A stretch of DNA of 64,000 nt from Peribacillus huizhouensis. GTDB taxonomy: Bacteria > Bacillota > Bacilli > Bacillales > DSM-1321. Both the position numbers and the translations under genes were made by a program. Below are positions 44,718-59,505 of this stretch, in pieces. Position 1 is the first letter of the stretch. Every line of letters starts with the position of its first letter. The notes beneath the pieces are model-generated. The model saw only the letters and a list, made by a program, of their open reading frames with translations, did not search any database and was not told where the DNA came from. The stretch is taken from contig NZ_JACJHX010000010.1 of assembly GCF_014138605.1 (NCBI RefSeq), positions 1 to 64,000 of the forward strand, given 5' to 3'.

Positions 44718-44993
44718 CTATCTTTTCAATATTTCCTCTTCACGCTCTGACCGCTTATATTTCAACTTTGTTGCTTCTCCACCTCGAAGATGACGGATTG
44801 ATTTATGATAATCCAAAATATCCTTCACCTCATTGGCCAATTCAGGATTAATTTCAGGCAATCGCTCGGTTAAATCTTTATGAACTGTACTTTTGGATAC
44901 TCCAAACTCCTTCGCAATGACACGAACAGTCTTTCTTGTTTCCACGATATACTTTCCTATCTTGATAGTTCTTTCTTTGATGTAATCGTGCAC
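44718..44993 (-). CDS. spoIIID: Stage III sporulation transcriptional regulator SpoIIID
   Basis: A 91-residue HTH DNA-binding protein, nearly identical to the known protein at its N-terminus (MHDYIKERTIKIGKYIVETR) with helix-turn-helix TVRVIAKEFGVSKSTVHKDL and the basic DNA-contact tail HLRGGEATKLKYKRSE. It is a mother-cell regulator that activates and represses sigma-E and sigma-K genes. A strong SD (GGAGG(T)) is present upstream, and the mbl gene follows. Confidence 0.97.
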   Translation of the reverse strand: MHDYIKERTIKIGKYIVETRKTVRVIAKEFGVSKSTVHKDLTERLPEINPELANEVKDILDYHKSIRHLRGGEATKLKYKRSEREEEILKR

Positions 44994-45737
44994 ACCACTC
45001 GACCTCCCTAAATTGGATGTGAGAAGTGTGAAATGAGATTCGCTTTTGGTTTAAAAAAACCGTTGCCCCGGAAATTATCAATACATATATCTTCAACTGG
45101 ATTTATCATTGGATTTAAACGACTACTCACCTCAAACACTCTCTTTGTATGGTTTGTATCAGTTTATTAGCATTGAAATGGATATATGCACAATTTCAAC
45201 AGCTTCCGGAAATATTTATCTAAATTTTCTAACATTTAATTCTTGTTACTAAAATTATTTCCCGAGAAATTTGTCAAAAACAAAGGGATTTTGTAAATCA
45301 AAGGTGACTTTTCGAGGTTGATGTTCATACAAATCCTGCAATGCGTAAAACGTCACCATTACCTTGAAGGATATATTATGAAGCACGCTACACCCATCTA
45401 ATCTTAAGAGTGGCGGTGCTTAGCGGGATTTTGAAGTATTTTCTTAATAAGGGGAAGTATATCTGCAAATTAGATTGTCTATATTAGTAAGTCGCGAAGC
45501 CCCGTCCCATGTCCTACATACAAAAAGAGATTGGCCCAATTGAGTCTTGACTTCACAATCTCTATACATCGTTTATTATTTACACAATATATAGTAGAAG
45601 TGGAGCTAACCCTTTTTTATAGGACAATCTCTCTTACCAAATTTTCAGTTGTTTACGGGCGTATCATTTTGTTTTGATTATTTTCTTCAGTCATTTATAA
45701 GTAATCATACTAAAAATCAATGAAAACATTCACTTTA
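44994..45737. other. Intergenic region between spoIIQ and spoIIID with a degenerate family A repeat
   Basis: About 740 bp. At 45520-45640 GAGATTGGCCCAATTGAGTCTTGACTTCAC and, inverted, GTGGAGCTAACCC...GGACAATCTCTC mark a decayed family A palindrome (arms match in order, shown here in parts of less than 20 nt: GAGATTG...GTCTTGACTTC and GGAGCTAAC...CAATCTCTC). It starts about 100 bp past spoIIQ. The rest is AT-rich and should hold the sigma-E promoter of spoIIID; I could not identify it. Confidence 0.5.
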
Positions 45738-46592
45738 TCAGCCTTCTTCAGTGTTTTCAGAATCAGATGGATCTTCTTTAGTATGATCATCGTCACTTGA
45801 TTTTGAATCAGCTGGATTTTCAATTGCTTCAGAATCTGAATTCGATGCATCTTCTTCTTCACTTACACTACTTGGATTTTTATCAGCTGCTTCATCCTTT
45901 GTTTCAAGGGATGTCAACTGACTTCCGAAAACAGCGTTTGGATTTAAAGCAACATCATTTTGGCGAATTTCAAAGTGAACATGTGTTCCAGCCTCTTCAT
46001 TCAAGAGACTTCTACCTGCTTTAGCAATTACAGCACCTTGTTTCACTTTGTCTCCAACCTCAACTGTAATGTCTGTAATGGATTGGTAACGAGTAATTAC
46101 ACCATTTTCATGTTCAATTTCTACTTCATTACCAAGCAATGAATCTTCTTTCACTTTACTTACTTTCCCGCTTAAAGATGCTACAACATCAAATGCTCCA
46201 CCGTCTTTAGCTGCGATATCCAGTCCTTTGTTTTGCATTACACGATTATTATAAAAGACTAATGCAGCAGCACGTTTTTCTTTGTCAGCGTCTTTGTCAT
46301 AGAATTCTTTTTTAATGACTGCGAGTTGGGAATCCGTGACTGGCATGTTGATGATTTCAAGATGGCTGTTTACTTCAACGGCTGGCTCTTCCATGTTATT
46401 GCCTATTCCAGCTGCCTCTTCTTTATCTGGTGTTTTGTCAGCTGAATCATTAAAACTGTTCTGTGCCCAGATGGCTCCCGCCAAAATCAATGCAGCACTT
46501 GCGATATAAATTGCTGGTAATGCCCAACGTTTATTCAGAATACGTCGGATAATGGACTTTTTGGAAGTTGGTTTGTTTTCTTCCTCTCTCAT
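45738..46592 (-). CDS. spoIIQ: Forespore channel protein SpoIIQ (degenerate LytM/M23 domain)
   Basis: About 284 residues: short cytoplasmic N-terminus, one membrane span (WALPAIYIASAALILAGAIW), a linker and an M23/LytM domain (about 115-225). The first zinc-ligand motif HxxxD reads NKGLD (His replaced by Asn), while HVHFEIR is kept, so it should be enzymatically dead, as in B. subtilis SpoIIQ. It pairs with SpoIIIAH across the septum and is needed for engulfment and sigma-G activity. The C-terminal 60 residues are very acidic (Asp/Glu/Ser). I chose ATG 46592 behind AGGTGATT; a frame to 46613 adds 7 residues. Confidence 0.93.
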   Translation of the reverse strand: MREEENKPTSKKSIIRRILNKRWALPAIYIASAALILAGAIWAQNSFNDSADKTPDKEEAAGIGNNMEEPAVEVNSHLEIINMPVTDSQLAVIKKEFYDKDADKEKRAAALVFYNNRVMQNKGLDIAAKDGGAFDVVASLSGKVSKVKEDSLLGNEVEIEHENGVITRYQSITDITVEVGDKVKQGAVIAKAGRSLLNEEAGTHVHFEIRQNDVALNPNAVFGSQLTSLETKDEAADKNPSSVSEEEDASNSDSEAIENPADSKSSDDDHTKEDPSDSENTEEG

Positions 46593-46731
46593 ATTAATCA
46601 CCTCAGCAATCATTCTGAACAGATTGCTGAAATTATATACATCTGCTACAAATTATTTTTTAGATTTATTTTTTGTTTAACTTGATTATTTTATGCATGG
46701 GAATTTTTAAGTTATAAAATCCGGGGCTTTG

Positions 46732-46790
46732 ACACTTTCTAATAGAGCAAGTCTAATAAGCAACTATACTTATTATATTATAGAAAGTAC
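46732..46790. promoter_or_regulatory. Imperfect inverted repeat between spoIIQ and vanZ-like gene
   Basis: ACACTTTCTAATA (46732-46744) and TATTATAGAAAGTA (about 46776-46789) face each other across about 30 bp. It is in a 390-bp divergent gap that otherwise shows no gene. A regulatory role is only possible. Confidence 0.3.
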
Positions 46791-46984
46791 TCCAAAATCC
46801 TGCCCCGTACCGCCACTATTGTAATTAGAATTGATCCTTCATGGTGCGTGGTGCCGTTTTGTAAAATTAAGGGCGTAGCAATCTCACAATTCAGCATTTT
46901 TAAAGTTGCTCGCGCTTTGTTCTTTCCCAATAAGATAATTCTTGATACAATGGCAACAAGCACATACTAAAGGAAGTTGAATAC

Positions 46985-47422
46985 ATGCGAAAATCTTTGA
47001 AAGTATTGTTAACGGTTCTGCCGTTTATTTATATGGGAGCTATTTGGTATATGTCTAGTCAGCCTGATGATTTAATTCTCGATCTTCCATCCTCTTCTGT
47101 CGATCACTTCATCAAGGAAGCTCTTCATTTAGTGGAATTTGCAATTCTTTATATGTTGTTTGCTGCTGCTCTTGCTGCCCACGGTAAATTAACTAGCACC
47201 TGGAGCATCCTTGCTGCCATTTTAGCGAGTTTGTATGGCATTTGTGATGAAATACACCAATCCTTCATACCTGCCCGCTCAGCAAGCCTTATTGATGTAA
47301 TTAAAGATGTAATCGGCGTGTTAGCTGCTTATTTCCATGTACGCTATCACTATTTCAAGCATCATCGAGGTTTTCTGACCATCATTGAAAACATGACAAG
47401 AAAGGCTGTCTCATCAAGGTGA
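46985..47422 (+). CDS. VanZ-family membrane protein
   Basis: A 145-residue polytopic protein with four membrane segments. VanZ-like motifs are YMSSQPDD near the N-terminus, HLVEFAILYMLF (conserved His/Glu) and DEIHQSFIPARSASLIDVIKDVIG, the family hallmark. VanZ proteins can lower teicoplanin susceptibility in enterococci, but most chromosomal members are of unknown function. It is monocistronic, with a terminator immediately behind. Confidence 0.88.
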   Translation: MRKSLKVLLTVLPFIYMGAIWYMSSQPDDLILDLPSSSVDHFIKEALHLVEFAILYMLFAAALAAHGKLTSTWSILAAILASLYGICDEIHQSFIPARSASLIDVIKDVIGVLAAYFHVRYHYFKHHRGFLTIIENMTRKAVSSR

Positions 47423-47447
47423 CTTCACCTTTGAGACAACCTTCTTT
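47403..47447 (+). terminator. Terminator of vanZ-like gene, short family A derivative
   Basis: GTCTCATCAAGGTG, ACTT, CACCTTTGAGAC form a near-perfect stem, then TTCTTTT. It overlaps the last codons. The outer GTCTCA/TGAGAC matches family A ends. Confidence 0.8.
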
Positions 47448-47522
47448 TATAGTAATGATGGACAATGTTAATTTTTGGCTCAACTCATCTCTTGTTTCAT
47501 GGAAAACCGCATTAATACAGCA

Positions 47523-48545
47523 TCATTTTTTTGCTGTGATCGTATTCAATATCGTGTTTGAAGTCTGAATCTGAACACCCTGATAATAGTATTTTACAAT
47601 TTCATCATATTTTTTCCCTTCCATCGCCATACCATTCGCACCGTACTGGCTCATTCCTACTCCATGACCGGAACCCTTCGTTGTAACGATGATGTTCTTA
47701 CCTTGTCGCTTCAAGGTAAAGTCTGATGATTTGAGGCCTAAACTTTCACGAACTTCCTTACCAGTTAGCTCTTTTCCTGCAATGACCACCTTGCTTATAC
47801 GGTTCCCCTTTGTCCGGGCCTTTACCGTGGCTATCTCATTTCCCGCAGGCAGTTTTACACCTAATTTTTTTTGAAAATCAGCGACTGATATCATTTCATT
47901 ATTATAAAACTTCGGTGATGACTTATCCCAAGGGCTTGCTACACTTTTTAAATAAGGGTAAGAACTTTTCCAATAATCCTCAGAATTCTCGGTATATCCG
48001 TTGCTAGTTGAAAAGAAAGTCGCAGTGATTGGCTTTCCACCATACGTTAAAATTTGTCCTTTTGTAGCATTTACCGCTTCTTTTATCTTCTTAATTTTCC
48101 ATGAATAATCTGACCCCCACGATTTTTTCAACTCAGCATCATTTAAATACACCTGATGCAATTCCGTATCTGTAACATCTGCTCCTTTCGGTACCCCCAC
48201 AACATTATCAGCAAGCAACAAATCCACAATATACGTCCTCGCTGCCAGTGACTGAGCTTTCAATGCTTCTAATTCAAAATCTGCATACATTTCTGTAGCC
48301 ACCACACCGACAACGTATGATTCTAACGGAATCGTTTGGATCTTTTGTTCGACAGATCGATACACAGCGACATCCACACTTGGCACCTCTGTTGTATTAA
48401 CATTTTCTATAGGTTCCTCTACGGTCTCAGATAATTTACCATCCTTGTCTTCTTTGGAAAATGGAAGCACAAGTAATGCAGGAATCATAAGTGTAACAAA
48501 TGCTACAGTTAAAAATAGGGCGATAATCGGTTTGCATGCTCTCAA
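47523..48545 (-). CDS. spoIID: Stage II sporulation protein D (SpoIID)
   Basis: A 340-residue protein with a single N-terminal membrane anchor ([20 protein letters not shown]) and an external lytic transglycosylase domain: [20 protein letters not shown] with the active-site Glu in [20 protein letters not shown], and near the C-terminus [15 protein letters not shown]-like [12 protein letters not shown]. It trims septal glycan strands with SpoIIP and SpoIIM during engulfment. Start TTG 48545 follows GGAGG and gives the family N-terminus. Confidence 0.95.
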   Translation of the reverse strand: MRACKPIIALFLTVAFVTLMIPALLVLPFSKEDKDGKLSETVEEPIENVNTTEVPSVDVAVYRSVEQKIQTIPLESYVVGVVATEMYADFELEALKAQSLAARTYIVDLLLADNVVGVPKGADVTDTELHQVYLNDAELKKSWGSDYSWKIKKIKEAVNATKGQILTYGGKPITATFFSTSNGYTENSEDYWKSSYPYLKSVASPWDKSSPKFYNNEMISVADFQKKLGVKLPAGNEIATVKARTKGNRISKVVIAGKELTGKEVRESLGLKSSDFTLKRQGKNIIVTTKGSGHGVGMSQYGANGMAMEGKKYDEIVKYYYQGVQIQTSNTILNTITAKK

Positions 48546-48604
48546 TATTTCTGGGCCTCCCTTTGTCTGCTCTTAAAGGGGAATTGAGTAGAAACGAGTC
48601 TTCA

Positions 48605-48680
48605 ATCACTTTATCCCGGTTCAACTAACCATTAGCGGGAACTTAGATCCCACTGATAGAACTTTCGAATGGGAGATTCC
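48605..48680 (-). repeat. Family B repeat remnant upstream of spoIID
   Basis: CTTTATCCCGGTTCAACTAACC and ATTAGCGGG...CCCACTGATAGAACTTTC match family B start, middle and end with the inner part missing (each quoted in pieces under 23 nt). It lies in the spoIID leader region. Confidence 0.55.
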
Positions 48681-49088
48681 TCCGTTCCCACACCTCCCCT
48701 TCTCTCAAGACAAATATATGGGTTTGGACAAGCAATTATGACCTTTATTTGAAACTATCAGGAGTTAGTTAATTGCTGATACCACGTAGTTATTTACTGT
48801 TTTTCTTCTTACACGGAAAAACAATTTGTCCTTTTATTCCTCGCTAAACCGACAGTAAGACCTCACATAGAAATTTCATTTTATTCAATTTCTATCGATT
48901 TTTTGATCAAATTGGGGAGTTGATCTTGTAACTTAGCTAATAAACCAACTAGGTGGATGAGGTAGATGAAACCCAAGAGAAGTAGGGAGAATCATACATC
49001 TGTAGATCAATATTTAACACAAGTCTTAAAACAAGGCTATTTTCACATACTTTGTTGCTTTTCAATCATTTTTACACTAATAACCCGG

Positions 49089-49216
49089 GTTGATTTCCGT
49101 TGCAGGTCCTCGCTTTCCGCGGGCGGTCTCAGAAGCCTCCTCAGTGCTTTGCACTTGCGGGGTCTCCCTCAACACGCTTTTCCCGCAGGAGTCTCGCACC
49201 TGTAACGAAGATCAAC
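49089..49216. repeat. Family C MITE-like element
   Basis: A 128-bp element with imperfect terminal inverted repeats, GTTGATTTCCGTTGCAGGT on the left and CACCTGTAACGAAGATCAAC on the right. The inside is GC-rich with CTTTCCGCGGGCGG and CCCGCAGGAGTCTCG. I recall similar GC-rich CTTTCCGCGGG...CCCGCAGGAGTC elements as common in Bacillaceae intergenic DNA; no known transposase partner comes to mind. Small frames across it are not credible genes. The rest of 48546-49273 shows no gene. Confidence 0.7.
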
Positions 49217-49273
49217 ATCTGTTCGAATTGGTTTCTTGCTAAAAACAACAATCTTTACGAAAAGAGCCTAAAA

Positions 49274-49312
49274 CAAAAAAGAAACTGGACTTCATATTAA
49301 AAGTCCAGTCAC
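49274..49312 (-). terminator. Terminator of murA
   Basis: ACTGGACTT/AAGTCCAGT stem followed on the minus strand by TTCTTTTTTGTTTT, 10 bp past the stop. Confidence 0.88.
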
Positions 49313-49321
49313 TATAATATA

Positions 49322-50626
49322 TTATGCATTCAAATCTGCTGCAATATTATTAATTATAATTGTATGTTCGTCGTTTACACGTTCTACATCTGCTCCTAGA
49401 GCTGCTAATTTCCCGTGGAAGTCCACATAGCCTCGATCAAGATGCTTCAGTTCGGTTACACGTGTTACACCTTCAGCAACTAAGCCTGTCAAAATAAGAG
49501 CTGCTGCAGCACGTAAATCTGTTGCCGCTACTTCTGCTCCTTGAAGATCAGATGGTCCATTCATGATTACCGATCTGCCTTCTATTTTGATATTAGCATT
49601 CATGCGGCGGAATTCTTCAACATGCATGAAACGATTTTCAAATACCGTTTCCGTAATCATACTTGTTCCTTTTGCACGCAACAATAATGCCATCATTTGC
49701 GATTGCATGTCAGTCGGGAATCCTGGATGAGGCATTGTTTTTACATCAACAGCCTTTAAAGTATCGGGACCAATTACACGTAGTCCTTCATTTTCTTCGT
49801 AAATTTCAACACCCATTTCTTCCATCTTGGCAATCAAAGAGGTGAGATGTTCAGGAACCGCTCCTTTGACAAGGACATTACCACCCGTAATTGCAGCAGC
49901 TACCATGAATGTACCTGCTTCAACGCGGTCTGGAATGATTGAATGTTCAGCACCGTATAACTTATCTACACCTTCAATTTTCAATGTACCTGTTCCTGCC
50001 CCTTTAACTTTTGCTCCCATTTTATTAAGGAAGTTAGCAAGGTCCACAATTTCTGGTTCTTTAGCAACGTTTTCAAGCACAGTTGTACCTTTTGCAAGTG
50101 TTGCAGCCATCATAATGTTTTCAGTTGCGCCTACGCTTGGGAAATCAAGATACACTCTTGCCCCCTTGAGTCGGCCATTCACTTCTGCTTCTATAAAGCC
50201 ATTTCCAACTTTCACTTTCGCACCCATTGCTTCAAAGCCTTTTAGGTGCTGGTCGATAGGACGCGAACCGATTGCACATCCACCAGGTAACGCTACACGA
50301 GCACGCCCATTTCTTGCTAGTAAAGAACCCATAACCAATACAGAAGCACGCATTTTTCGAACATATTCGAAAGGTGCTTCATCTAATAGTGCTCTAGATG
50401 CATCTACAGTAACTTCATTATTACCAAAGGCAACCTCTGCATTCAAGTTGCGCAATACTTCATTAATTGTATATACATCGGAGAGCGTTGGAACGTCCTT
50501 AATGATACTTTTTCCATCACTAGCCAATAGTGTTGCGGCGATAACCGGCAAAACGGCATTTTTTGCTCCCTCTACTTTTACAATCCCGCTAAGCTTTCTA
50601 CCGCCGCGGACGATGATTTTTTCCAA
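49322..50626 (-). CDS. murA: UDP-N-acetylglucosamine 1-carboxyvinyltransferase MurA
   Basis: A 434-residue EPSP-synthase-fold enzyme: start [20 protein letters not shown], substrate loop GAKNAVLP, active-site Cys117 in [12 protein letters not shown] (the fosfomycin target), and [13 protein letters not shown]. First committed step of peptidoglycan synthesis, transferring enolpyruvate from PEP to UDP-GlcNAc. Position after atp-ywmB identifies it as the murAA orthologue. It starts 32 bp after ywmB. Confidence 0.96.
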   Translation of the reverse strand: MEKIIVRGGRKLSGIVKVEGAKNAVLPVIAATLLASDGKSIIKDVPTLSDVYTINEVLRNLNAEVAFGNNEVTVDASRALLDEAPFEYVRKMRASVLVMGSLLARNGRARVALPGGCAIGSRPIDQHLKGFEAMGAKVKVGNGFIEAEVNGRLKGARVYLDFPSVGATENIMMAATLAKGTTVLENVAKEPEIVDLANFLNKMGAKVKGAGTGTLKIEGVDKLYGAEHSIIPDRVEAGTFMVAAAITGGNVLVKGAVPEHLTSLIAKMEEMGVEIYEENEGLRVIGPDTLKAVDVKTMPHPGFPTDMQSQMMALLLRAKGTSMITETVFENRFMHVEEFRRMNANIKIEGRSVIMNGPSDLQGAEVAATDLRAAAALILTGLVAEGVTRVTELKHLDRGYVDFHGKLAALGADVERVNDEHTIIINNIAADLNA

Positions 50627-50658
50627 GAGTATTCCCCTCCGCGTCCAATTTCTCTATA

Positions 50659-51396
50659 TTAATATTCAAACGTAATGATGGGTGTGCCAACTACAAAGGT
50701 TGTTTTTTTGCCCAATCCATCTGTTCTTAAAGCAAATTGCAAGTTCAAAGATTCGTGTGTCAATGTTTCGGTAAACATGTTAGATCTTGCAGACATAGAA
50801 ATAAAATGAGGCTCTTTTACACTTTCTATTTCCTCTGCCTGAAATAAATCTAGTAGCCTTATAGATTTCGAGGATAAAACCGTATCAATATTATCATTGA
50901 ATGTCCCTTTAATACAAGTGAAAGTTGACGGTTTCCCGCGAAATATGACTTTTTTCCTGCCTTGAAAATCTCCTTCAATAAAAGAGGAATAATTTGCATT
51001 CCAACTATGCCCTTTAGCCTCATAAATCATATAGCTTACAATATGAGACTGTTCTTGTGAAGACATTAAATGAAGCGATTCTGTTAAATTAGTTTTTGGA
51101 TCCACATATGTCGCAGTGGCTGTCCATTTCTTATCTTCTGTGGTGATTGTCCAAGTAAAGTCGGGAAATATTTTTTGAAGTTTCTTCACTTCTTTATTGA
51201 AATCTTTCCTAGTGTCAATCATCAACGTTTTTTCCCTTACATATACAGACCAATCACTAATTTCTATATTTATGTTCGCTTCTAGCAGCTCGATTATTTT
51301 TTCTATATCTTGCTTGTTCTTAGCTACACTTGTACTATTCCCAAGTACAATCAGTATCAAACCAACAAACATTATGTATGTTATCGTCTTTTTCAC
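50659..51396 (-). CDS. ywmB: YwmB-like exported protein (PF08680 family)
   Basis: A 245-residue protein with an N-terminal signal peptide or anchor (ITYIMFVGLILIVLGNST) and a mixed alpha/beta mature domain with EIKDWSVYVREK-like and GEWNANYSSFIEGDFQGRKKVIFRGK-like stretches. The family is sometimes called TATA-box binding because of a structural resemblance, not function. It is always next to murA in Bacillus; role unknown. SD AGGGAGG. Confidence 0.85.
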   Translation of the reverse strand: MKKTITYIMFVGLILIVLGNSTSVAKNKQDIEKIIELLEANINIEISDWSVYVREKTLMIDTRKDFNKEVKKLQKIFPDFTWTITTEDKKWTATATYVDPKTNLTESLHLMSSQEQSHIVSYMIYEAKGHSWNANYSSFIEGDFQGRKKVIFRGKPSTFTCIKGTFNDNIDTVLSSKSIRLLDLFQAEEIESVKEPHFISMSARSNMFTETLTHESLNLQFALRTDGLGKKTTFVVGTPIITFEY

Positions 51397-51493
51397 ATTG
51401 AAACCCTCCCTTAAGTTTCATCATTTCCGGTTGGGAGGTTGAACATACTTATAATGTATCGTCAGTTATTGACAATATCTTAATTCAGTTGTG

Positions 51494-51733
51494 TTACTGA
51501 TTGAACATATATGGGAGTTGTTGCGAATAAAAGAGGTAATCTAAGAAGAAATTGCTTACAGCTGATCCAATTGCAACCGTTAAAAGTGTATATAGAACTC
51601 TTGCCTTTAGTACAGAATTTGCTTTTAACATCTTCTCGAAATTTAAGGCTTGGAGAGCCCACCACGTAACGGCAATAAAAAACAGGTGTGAAACAATCCC
51701 AATCAACGCCTGTTGGCTAAATGCTGAAAACAT
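51494..51733 (-). CDS. ywzB: YwzB-like small membrane protein (DUF1146)
   Basis: A 79-residue protein with two membrane helices (ALIGIVSHLFFIAVTWWALQ and ARVLYTLLTVAIGSAVSNFFL) and the family motif LQALNFEKMLK. DUF1146 proteins lie downstream of the ATP synthase operon in many Bacillaceae. Function unknown. SD AAGGAGG before the ATG. Confidence 0.88.
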   Translation of the reverse strand: MFSAFSQQALIGIVSHLFFIAVTWWALQALNFEKMLKANSVLKARVLYTLLTVAIGSAVSNFFLDYLFYSQQLPYMFNQ

Positions 51734-52320
51734 TCATAATCCTCCTTAAAAACACCCAATCCATATTATATCACATAACTGCTCGGAACTTGGAATTTAA
51801 AAGGGAATATTCTCAAAAAAATTCTAATTCTTCAAAGAAAAGTGGGAGCTAGCATTCTATTTTTAGAAGAAAGGTTTGCTCTATTAAGAACGATGGCTAC
51901 AAAAAACAAGTTCTATTTTTCGAGTTAAGGACATCAAAAACAGTTTATGATTGTACCTAGAAAACTGGTTTTCCTTCATGTGGAGATCAATTTAAATAGT
52001 ACACTATTAACTCCTTGATAGAAATCTTGATTTTTACAAAATATGACTGATATAATCGTAGACTCTCGTACTCCTAAAAAAAAGTTACTTTCCTACCATT
52101 TATGGAGTACAAATTCCTATTAGAGTCATTAATTAGTTCCTGTTCGTCGTTATGCGTACCTCAATACCTTCAAAACGGTGATAATGCAGACCCATTTCTC
52201 TAAATCAAAGCTCGTCAAAAAACGCTTACACTTCTTTACCTATTAAAGAATGGGTAATTCAGAAAGATAAGCTCCAAATTGTACTAGAGAAAAAAATAAT
52301 AATGTTGAGGCTCTAAAAAT
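51734..52320. other. Intergenic region, nothing recognised
   Basis: About 590 bp of AT-rich sequence between ywzB and the family A repeat behind atpC. It should hold the ywzB promoter. I see no gene, RNA or clear repeat. Confidence 0.5.
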
Positions 52321-52447
52321 AAAGAGCCGTCCCAAGACGAAAGGGTCAAAACCCCACATTTCCTATACAACGTTTAAAGGGCGTGTACAGGACACAATAA
52401 ACGGTGTATAGCGTGTGTGAAGTCAGACCCTATCCTTGAGACAACCT
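52321..52447. repeat. Family A palindromic repeat at the end of the atp operon
   Basis: It starts AAAGAGCCGTCCCAAGACG and ends GACCCTATCCTTGAGACAACC; central CTATACAACGTTTAAAGGGCGTG and GGACACAATAAACGGTGTATAG arms pair (given in parts). It starts 12 bp beyond the atpC stop and no other terminator is visible, so it probably ends the operon transcript. Confidence 0.8.
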
Positions 52448-52458
52448 CTAATTCAGTC

Positions 52459-52881
<423 letters not shown>

Positions 52882-52884
52882 TTA

Positions 52885-54312
<1,428 letters not shown>

Positions 54313-54389
54313 CTATCTATGATTATAGAACAGGAAGCAATCGTCTAGCTTACCTGGTCCCGAAGTCTATTATTTTAAACATTCTTGAA

Positions 54390-54450
54390 GTCTAGCTTCA
54401 GGCGCCATCAGCTAAGAAGTTATAAGCTGATATATAGGCGCCTTACACTT
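54390..54450. repeat. Dispersed repeat remnant within the atp operon
   Basis: Between atpG and atpD, AGTCTAGCTTCAGGCGCCATCAGCT and AGCTGATATATAGGCGCCTTAC (each in parts) form a hairpin with GGCGCC at both ends. The GTCTAGCTTCAGGCGCC start resembles a repeat I know from many Bacillaceae genomes. The copy lengthens the atpG-atpD gap to about 155 bp. Confidence 0.55.
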
Positions 54451-54455
54451 TTTTG

Positions 54456-55313
<858 letters not shown>

Positions 55314-55350
55314 TTATTCTCACCACCCTTGTAAAATTTAATTAGACCGA

Positions 55351-56883
<1,533 letters not shown>

Positions 56884-57420
56884 TTAGCTTAATAGTTGTC
56901 TACTAAGGCGCTCAAGCTTCCCATTAACACTTCCGTCAAAAATACGGTTGCCAATACGGAGTTTGATGCCGCCAAGAATGCTTTTGTCCGCAATATTAGT
57001 AATTTTCAGTGTCCGTTTTCCCACTTTGGCTGCGAATACGGATGACACAGCTTCACTCTCATGATCAGACAGTGGGCGAACTGTGTATACAGTCGCTTCT
57101 GCTACTGATTTCGCTTCATTAGCCAGTTCGATAAATTCAAGCGCCATTTGTGCGATTGAATCGGTACGATGACGTTCAACCATAATGAGCAATGTATTCT
57201 GAACATGACGAGAAACACTAGAAAAAGATTGTGTAATTACGTCTTTCTTTGATTTAACTGGAATTTTTGGCTGTGTTAGAAAGGCTAAAAGTTCTTTATC
57301 AGAATTGAAGACCTCTCTAACTGCTGTGAGCTCTTCTTCTAATTGATCAAGAAGGTTTTGCTCTTGTGCAATTTGGAAAAGAGCTCTAGAATAACGCTTT
57401 GCTACCGCAACATCACTCAT
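56884..57420 (-). CDS. atpH: ATP synthase F1 subunit delta
   Basis: A 178-residue peripheral-stalk subunit: [16 protein letters not shown] at the N-terminus, [16 protein letters not shown], and C-terminal [21 protein letters not shown]. Its start overlaps the atpF stop by 4 bp (ATGA type), which indicates translational coupling. Confidence 0.96.
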   Translation of the reverse strand: MSDVAVAKRYSRALFQIAQEQNLLDQLEEELTAVREVFNSDKELLAFLTQPKIPVKSKKDVITQSFSSVSRHVQNTLLIMVERHRTDSIAQMALEFIELANEAKSVAEATVYTVRPLSDHESEAVSSVFAAKVGKRTLKITNIADKSILGGIKLRIGNRIFDGSVNGKLERLSRQLLS

Positions 57421-57938
57421 CGCTCTTCTCCTGCCTCTTGAATATAATGATTAATTAGTTTCTCTTGATCTGCTTCTGATAGTTCTTTTTCAATAACTTT
57501 AGAAGCAATTAAAACAGATAAGGATGCGACTTGTTCGCGCAATGCAACGATAGCCTTCTCCCTTTCTTGGACGATTTCTCGTTTTGCTGATTCTTTTAGG
57601 CGTTCAGCTTCTGTACGTGCTTGGATAATAATATCCTCACGCTGAGCCTCACCTTGTTGTTTCGCGTTTTCAATAAGCTTTGAAGCTTCTACGCGCGATT
57701 GCTTTAATAATTCACGTTGCTCTTCTAAATATTTGCTTGCTTCTAACCTGCTTGCTTCTGCAGCATTGATTTCAGATGCAACATGCTCTTCACGTTGAGT
57801 CATTATGCCCATTAGAGGACCAAATGCATATTTTTTAAGCAAAAATAACAAGATGACAAACATGATCAATTGGAACAATGCATCTCCACCGTTAAACTTG
57901 CTTATAGATAATCCCAATACTAAACCGCTTGTTAACAC
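57417..57938 (-). CDS. atpF: ATP synthase Fo subunit b
   Basis: A 173-residue subunit with one N-terminal membrane helix ([25 protein letters not shown] in parts) and a long charged coiled coil (50-165) that forms the peripheral stalk. Start GTG 57938, with AGGGAGTG upstream. Confidence 0.95.
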   Translation of the reverse strand: MLTSGLVLGLSISKFNGGDALFQLIMFVILLFLLKKYAFGPLMGIMTQREEHVASEINAAEASRLEASKYLEEQRELLKQSRVEASKLIENAKQQGEAQREDIIIQARTEAERLKESAKREIVQEREKAIVALREQVASLSVLIASKVIEKELSEADQEKLINHYIQEAGEER

Positions 57939-58080
57939 GCTTGGTTCACTCCCTTCACGAGTTTCACTTATAATAAAGTTGTCTTTAAAAGAGTTAGACC
58001 CTAAATTAAGACAGCCATGTTTACTTTTACAAAGTTTCTTTTAGCTGTATGATACATACTGAATATGGGCATAAAGGAAA

Positions 58081-58110
58081 GGCGAAGGTTCACATGAAAC
58101 GAACTTCGCC
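58081..58110 (-). promoter_or_regulatory. Intercistronic stem-loop between atpE and atpF
   Basis: GGCGAAGGTTC and GAACTTCGCC pair (one bulged base) 26 bp past the atpE stop, with no T run. It may protect the atpE message and help supply the multicopy c subunit. Confidence 0.55.
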
Positions 58111-58135
58111 ACTTTTGAACTTTTTAATGATTCTA

Positions 58136-58396
<261 letters not shown>

Positions 58397-58418
58397 TTAG
58401 TTCTTAATGAACTTATAA

Positions 58419-59114
<696 letters not shown>

Positions 59115-59136
59115 CTATATTCACCTCTCTTCCCTG

Positions 59137-59505
59137 CTACCGACGTTTTATGTGGATAATAAAATCTATAATAATGACAAGATAAGCTGTCATCAATCCC
59201 AATACTACACTAATCAAATGAAAATGTTCTGGGTATTCAAGTGCAATAATAACGGCCAAACCAGCTGAAGCAAATCTGGTCATTGTTCCGAGAGATTTAA
59301 CCTTTCTTCCTTCCGTTATTGCTTGATCAAATTTTTTCATCTTTTGATTTACTAGCCATAAATTGTACAAACTTAGGCTAGTTCCTAACAAAAGCCCCCC
59401 AAACACAGTTTGATAATTTGTAAATCCCCAGCCTAATACAAAAGCCGCCAAGAGATAGACCATGTATTTACTCTGCCTTTTAAAAACTATGTTTATTTCT
59501 GGCAT
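59137..59505 (-). CDS. atpI: ATP synthase protein I (AtpI)
   Basis: About 122 residues with four membrane helices and the Bacillus AtpI pattern FKRQSKYMVYLLAAFVLGW, TVFGGLLLGTSLSLYNLW, and LISVVLGLMTAYLVIIIDF. It helps c-ring assembly and possibly Mg2+ supply. The frame is open to 59832, but the extra 109 residues are unlike the family and the putative promoter lies within; I chose ATG 59505, about 12 nt behind AGGAG. Confidence 0.9.
   Translation of the reverse strand: MPEINIVFKRQSKYMVYLLAAFVLGWGFTNYQTVFGGLLLGTSLSLYNLWLVNQKMKKFDQAITEGRKVKSLGTMTRFASAGLAVIIALEYPEHFHLISVVLGLMTAYLVIIIDFIIHIKRR

Noticed and set aside
46778-46963. 61-codon minus-strand frame upstream of the vanZ-like gene
   Set aside because: No start signal and it contains half of the inverted repeat; likely noncoding.
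48966-49300. Two plus-strand frames of 66-79 codons
   Set aside because: They cross the family C repeat and have no family resemblance.
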